Positions 62,684-64,000 of a stretch of DNA of 64,000 bases are shown piece by piece; position 1 is the stretch's first letter, and every line of letters begins with the position of its first letter. Location: NCBI RefSeq assembly GCF_006494775.1, contig NZ_CP041146.1:434001-498000 (forward strand). Direction: 5' to 3'. The translations under genes were made by a program, and so were the position numbers. This stretch comes from Nocardioides humi. GTDB lineage: Bacteria; Actinomycetota; Actinomycetes; Propionibacteriales; Nocardioidaceae. The notes under the pieces are model-generated. The model saw nothing but the letters and a program-made list of their open reading frames with translations. It ran no database searches and was not told the origin of the DNA.

Positions 62684-64000
62684 TCACGACGCCGCCGGCG
62701 GAGGACGCAGGGCCGCGCGGACCTGCGTGGCGGCGGTCGGCACGAGCCGGCGTACGACGAGCGCGGCGACCAGCAGGTAGCCGACCGCGGCGACGGCCAG
62801 CGCCAGGGGCAGCGGGCCGATCGTCTCCAGGGCCACGCCGACCGCGGCGGACGCGGCGCCGACGACGAGCATCGCCCGGGCCGACACGACCTGGCCCACG
62901 ATCCGGACGAGCGCGCGCAGCACGATCACCGACTCGACCAGAAAGGCGAACGACGTGGCGAAGGCGGCCGCCGTCAGTCCCCAGCGCGGGATCAGCCAGA
63001 GGTTGAGCCCGACGTTGACGGCCAGCGCCACCACGCTCGAGACCAGCACCACCGGGTAGGGCCGCAGAGCCAGCAGGACCGTCGAGGCAAGGTAGGAGAC
63101 GCCGAAGAGGAGCGGTGCGGCGGCCAGGCCCCACATCAGGCCGCGGTGGACGAACTCGGGGCCGAAGAGCAGGCCCACGAGGTCGTCGCCCCGGGTGGCG
63201 AGCAGGACGCCGTAGGGCACGTAGATCGCCGCCACGACGACGAGGCTGCGCTGCGCCCAGAGCCGCACGTGCTCACGGTCGTCGGGCCGGCTGGCGATGA
63301 CCGGGACGTAGGCGCGCGAGAGGGTCCAGCTGACGAAGAGCACCGTCTCGAACACGCGGTACCCGGCGCCGTACACGCCGACGGCGGTGGTGCCGAGGAT
63401 GATGCCGATCAGCGCCGCGTCGATGCGGAACATCCCCATCGAGGCGACCGCGCCGAGCCCCATGACGGGAGCGGCCTCCAGGATCATCCGGACCTCGGCC
63501 CGGCTCCCCCGCATCCGCAGCCGGACCCCGGCCCGGTGCGCGGCGATGTGCATGCCGACGACGCCGACGCAGGTGGCGAGGAGGTAGCCGAGCGCGGTCC
63601 ACCACACGCTCGACGTCGCGAGCAGGACGCCGACGGCCAGGACCAGCGCGGAGAAGCGCTGGATCACCAGGACGACGGCGGACAGGTGCTGCCGCTGGCG
63701 GGCGCCGCACGCCGCACGGGAGGCGTCGACGAGCGTCTCGGCCAGCCCCGCCGCCACGAGCAGGGTGACAGCGAGGGCGCTCGCGGGCGCCATGGTCGCG
63801 AACAGGACGATCGCGGTCGGCACCAGCACGGCGGCGGAGAGCACCAGCCGGATCCCCACCAGCGCTCCGTAGCAGCGGTCGAGCAGGTCGGGGCGGGCGC
63901 TGCCGAGCTGGGTGAGCCGCGCCTCGAGGCCGAGCGAGGAGAACACGGCGAGCAGGAGGCCGAGGCTCCAGCCGAAGGAGAGCACGCCGAACTCGGCGAC
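62684..64000 (-). CDS. Polysaccharide flippase, MATE/Wzx-like (partial, N-terminus outside window)
   Basis: At least 438 residues with about 12-14 membrane helices, open to the right edge. Features of Wzx-type oligosaccharide flippases include MGMFRIDAALIGIILGTTAV then GVYGAGYRVFE and the conserved segment LNLWLIPRWGLTAAAFATSF. It probably moves a lipid-linked sugar to the outer face for the O-antigen ligase-like protein. The downstream gap 62490-62683 holds no gene that I can see. The start codon lies outside the window. Confidence 0.87.
   Translation of the reverse strand, partial: VAEFGVLSFGWSLGLLLAVFSSLGLEARLTQLGSARPDLLDRCYGALVGIRLVLSAAVLVPTAIVLFATMAPASALAVTLLVAAGLAETLVDASRAACGARQRQHLSAVVLVIQRFSALVLAVGVLLATSSVWWTALGYLLATCVGVVGMHIAAHRAGVRLRMRGSRAEVRMILEAAPVMGLGAVASMGMFRIDAALIGIILGTTAVGVYGAGYRVFETVLFVSWTLSRAYVPVIASRPDDREHVRLWAQRSLVVVAAIYVPYGVLLATRGDDLVGLLFGPEFVHRGLMWGLAAAPLLFGVSYLASTVLLALRPYPVVLVSSVVALAVNVGLNLWLIPRWGLTAAAFATSFAFLVESVIVLRALVRIVGQVVSARAMLVVGAASAAVGVALETIGPLPLALAVAAVGYLLVAALVVRRLVPTAATQVRAALRPPPAAS

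Overview
This 64-kb window has very high G+C, uses GTG starts freely and contains many stop/start overlaps. Gene content points to an actinobacterium, most probably Nocardioidaceae (Nocardioides-like). Markers are a WhiB protein, a PdtaS-type kinase, a Kgd-type 2-oxoglutarate enzyme, an LpqH-like lipoprotein, nickel superoxide dismutase, an LCP protein, a bL37-like ribosomal peptide and a SigF-type sigma factor. The taxon is an inference; no rRNA gene is present.

Left part (1-26.8 kb, mostly minus strand). The order, read along transcription from right to left, is tRNA-Arg, argS, lysA, [insert], hom, thrC, thrB, rho, rpmE, prfA, prmC, sua5, wecA, an AtpI-like gene, an AtpZ-like gene, then atpB-E-F-H-A-G-D (atpD cut by the window edge). 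From memory this is the same order as the Mycobacterium tuberculosis block argS to atpD. Here it is interrupted between lysA and hom by about 7 kb of accessory genes. These are a quinone oxidoreductase with a divergent GlxA-type regulator, a SoxR gene with a SoxR box facing an oxidoreductase/MFS pair, and a three-gene operon built around a minimal PEP-synthase-like phosphotransferase.

Middle part (27-48 kb). This holds lipoproteins, RNase H, an LCP cell-wall ligase and kgd with its small downstream partner. A TetR/MMPL pair, a DesT-like TetR regulator facing an acyl-CoA desaturase and its ferredoxin reductase, an alpha/beta hydrolase, an EmrB-type MFS pump, malic enzyme and the sodN/sodX pair follow.

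Right part (49-64 kb). Two tandem secreted lysine-rich coiled-coil proteins come first, then an RsbW-like/SigF stress module, whiB, pdtaS, a TPP enzyme with a thioesterase and bL37. The last segment has two paralogous HTH regulators flanking an ECF sigma factor fused to a zinc-finger/membrane anti-sigma part and an O-antigen-ligase-like protein, and ends in a flippase cut by the window edge.

Two points matter for anyone using this sequence. First, several genes that should be intact (hom, argS, sigF and one HTH gene) are each broken by an apparent one-base deletion in a run of C or G, which looks like systematic consensus error. Second, there are non-coding repeats: a 177-bp element with inverted ends between prmC and sua5, and two copies of a double-hairpin element at about 10.87 kb and 44.05 kb. 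No transposase, integrase, CRISPR array or prophage gene was seen.
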